Of a stretch of DNA of 7,016 bases, positions 6,421-7,016 are shown one piece after another. Each line of letters starts with the position of its first letter. Position 1 is the stretch's first letter. The DNA comes from JTS-RE37 sp041744575. GTDB taxonomy: Bacteria > Bacteroidota > Bacteroidia > Flavobacteriales > Flavobacteriaceae. Below the pieces are notes generated by a model. It was not told where the DNA came from and made no database searches. It saw only the letters and a list, made by a program, of their open reading frames with translations. Location: the NCBI GenBank assembly GCA_041744575.1, contig JBGTKP010000015.1, positions 1-7,016 on the forward strand, given 5' to 3'. A program made the translations under genes and the position numbers.

Positions 6421-6570
6421 TTAACCTCTGATTTCCCTTCCATTTATATGCAGCGTTTGTCCTGTCATACAACTAGCGTCTTCAATTACGACGAAGACAT
6501 AATTCTGAATGGAAACAGGAGTGGCAATTATGTTAAAATTTCCTTTTAAAGTAGGCCGAAATGAACTACA
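6421..6570 (-). pseudogene. C-terminal remnant of a short-chain dehydrogenase/reductase
   Basis: The minus-strand frame ending at the TAA at 6421-6423 reads PVSIQNYVFVVIEDAS and then CMTGQTLHINGREIRG. This matches the C-terminus of short-chain dehydrogenases of the general-stress-protein-39 (YdaD-like) type, which end near QPAEIAPxYVFLASEDAS and YMTGQVLHVNGGEIxxG. The family uses NAD(P) to oxidise or reduce alcohols and ketones. Going upstream the frame meets a TAA at 6571-6573, and neither the YxxxK active site nor the Rossmann fold is found in the window, although the full gene would need another 700 bp or so. It is therefore a short broken tail. Another minus frame at about 6573-6650 (MENGFIQMGTVTGDGTGKT) lies just upstream but was not recognised as part of the enzyme. 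Confidence 0.62.
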
Positions 6571-6700
6571 TTAATATCCCTTTAAGCACAGATGTGGTTT
6601 TGCCAGTTCCATCCCCAGTAACTGTACCCATCTGAATAAAGCCATTTTCCATTTATTTTATTATAAAATAACATTCAATCTTATAAAAATTATCTGAATT
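6571..6700. other. Short AT-rich spacer
   Basis: Nothing is supported on the plus strand. On the minus strand a 28-codon frame starting MENGFIQMG is present and unrecognised. Positions 6650-6700 are very AT-rich and could hold a promoter for the broken plus-strand gene that follows, but no clear -33/-7 pair is seen. Confidence 0.3.
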
Positions 6701-7016
6701 ATGGCTAAATCTGTAGAAATCATAATCAAAGTAAACGATTCAACCTAATGTTCATTAAATACATTGGATGAGGAATAAATAGGTGTAAATAACGACATGG
6801 CCGATAACAATAATGGCTGCAGTCAAGGGGTAAAAAGAACAGGGTTTTCAGTCCGGAGGTTACATTGCAAATGAGGTTAGGTGGATTCCGGCGATTAAAG
6901 GATCTAATCCGTATGATCGATATATTGTTAAAAATAAAGAAATAGCATTTAAAACGGGCGACAATACATTGTACGAATATACCATTCACCTACATGAATA
7001 TAATGAAGGTGTTCTA
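6701..7016 (+). pseudogene. Broken plus-strand gene of unknown function, runs off the window
   Basis: An ATG at 6701 opens a frame reading MAKSVEIIIKVNDST, stopped by TAA at 6746-6748. The same frame continues SLNTLDEE, TAA at 6776-6778, then MADNNNGCSQGVKRTGF. Around 6840 the coding character moves to the next frame, which is open from 6834 to the window end (61 codons): GGYIANEVRWIPAIKGSNPY, DRYIVKNKEIAFKTGDNT and LYEYTIHLHEYNEGVL. The latter stretch looks like genuine protein, with alternating hydrophobic and charged residues suggesting beta strands. I do not recognise it. The gene may be one decayed protein with two stops and one frameshift, or the final frame may be an independent partial gene whose start is lost. 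An overlapping minus-strand frame at 6726-6989 is judged a shadow because its protein is rich in Cys, Phe, Ile and Arg with no domain. Confidence 0.42.

Noticed and set aside
6726..6989. 87-codon open frame on the minus strand.
   Set aside because: Its protein has no domain and an odd Cys/Phe/Ile/Arg-rich make-up, while the opposite strand has a better protein-like frame, so it is treated as a shadow.

Overview
The window looks like a decaying stretch of a Bacteroidota chromosome. This rests on the style of the proteins: a sugar-transfer-type ATP-grasp, a stand-alone 'IFLDLNM...IPVIIYTTS' response regulator, a CheB-CheR-PAS-histidine kinase fusion, an IS3 OrfA of the MKxSKFTESQI type, and a TAnnTTTG-like -7 box. 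It is moderately AT-rich. No species can be named from the sequence.

Layout. 1-325: the left end of an IS3-family element on the minus strand, whose orfA carries a 26-bp perfect GC-rich palindrome close to its start. 326-686: spacer. 687-1757: an intact ATP-grasp protein (plus). 1758-2009: spacer. 2010-2483: a broken plus-strand gene of unknown function. 2496-2990: an open single-domain response regulator (minus). 3023-6018: a divergently placed hybrid signalling gene (CheB, CheR, PAS-like, coiled coil, PAS, HisKA, HATPase) that is clearly a pseudogene. It has one frameshift, five in-frame TAA codons, an in-frame deletion of about 100 codons through the kinase core, and damaged CheR motifs. 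6019-7016: no intact gene, but on the minus strand probable remnants of an IS66-type transposase C-terminus and of a short-chain dehydrogenase C-terminus, and on the plus strand a broken, unrecognised gene running off the end.

How the parts fit. The response regulator and the hybrid kinase start 32 bp apart on opposite strands and probably once formed one two-component unit; only the regulator is still open. The ATP-grasp gene has no glycan-synthesis neighbours here. Only the ATP-grasp and the regulator look like intact, complete genes. The rest is spacer, mobile DNA and gene remains.

I found no convincing new multi-gene system. The points most worth a second look are the palindrome insertion that shifts the transposase start, the multiply broken CheB-CheR-kinase beside an open regulator, and the unrecognised decayed reading frames at 2010-2483 and 6701-7016.
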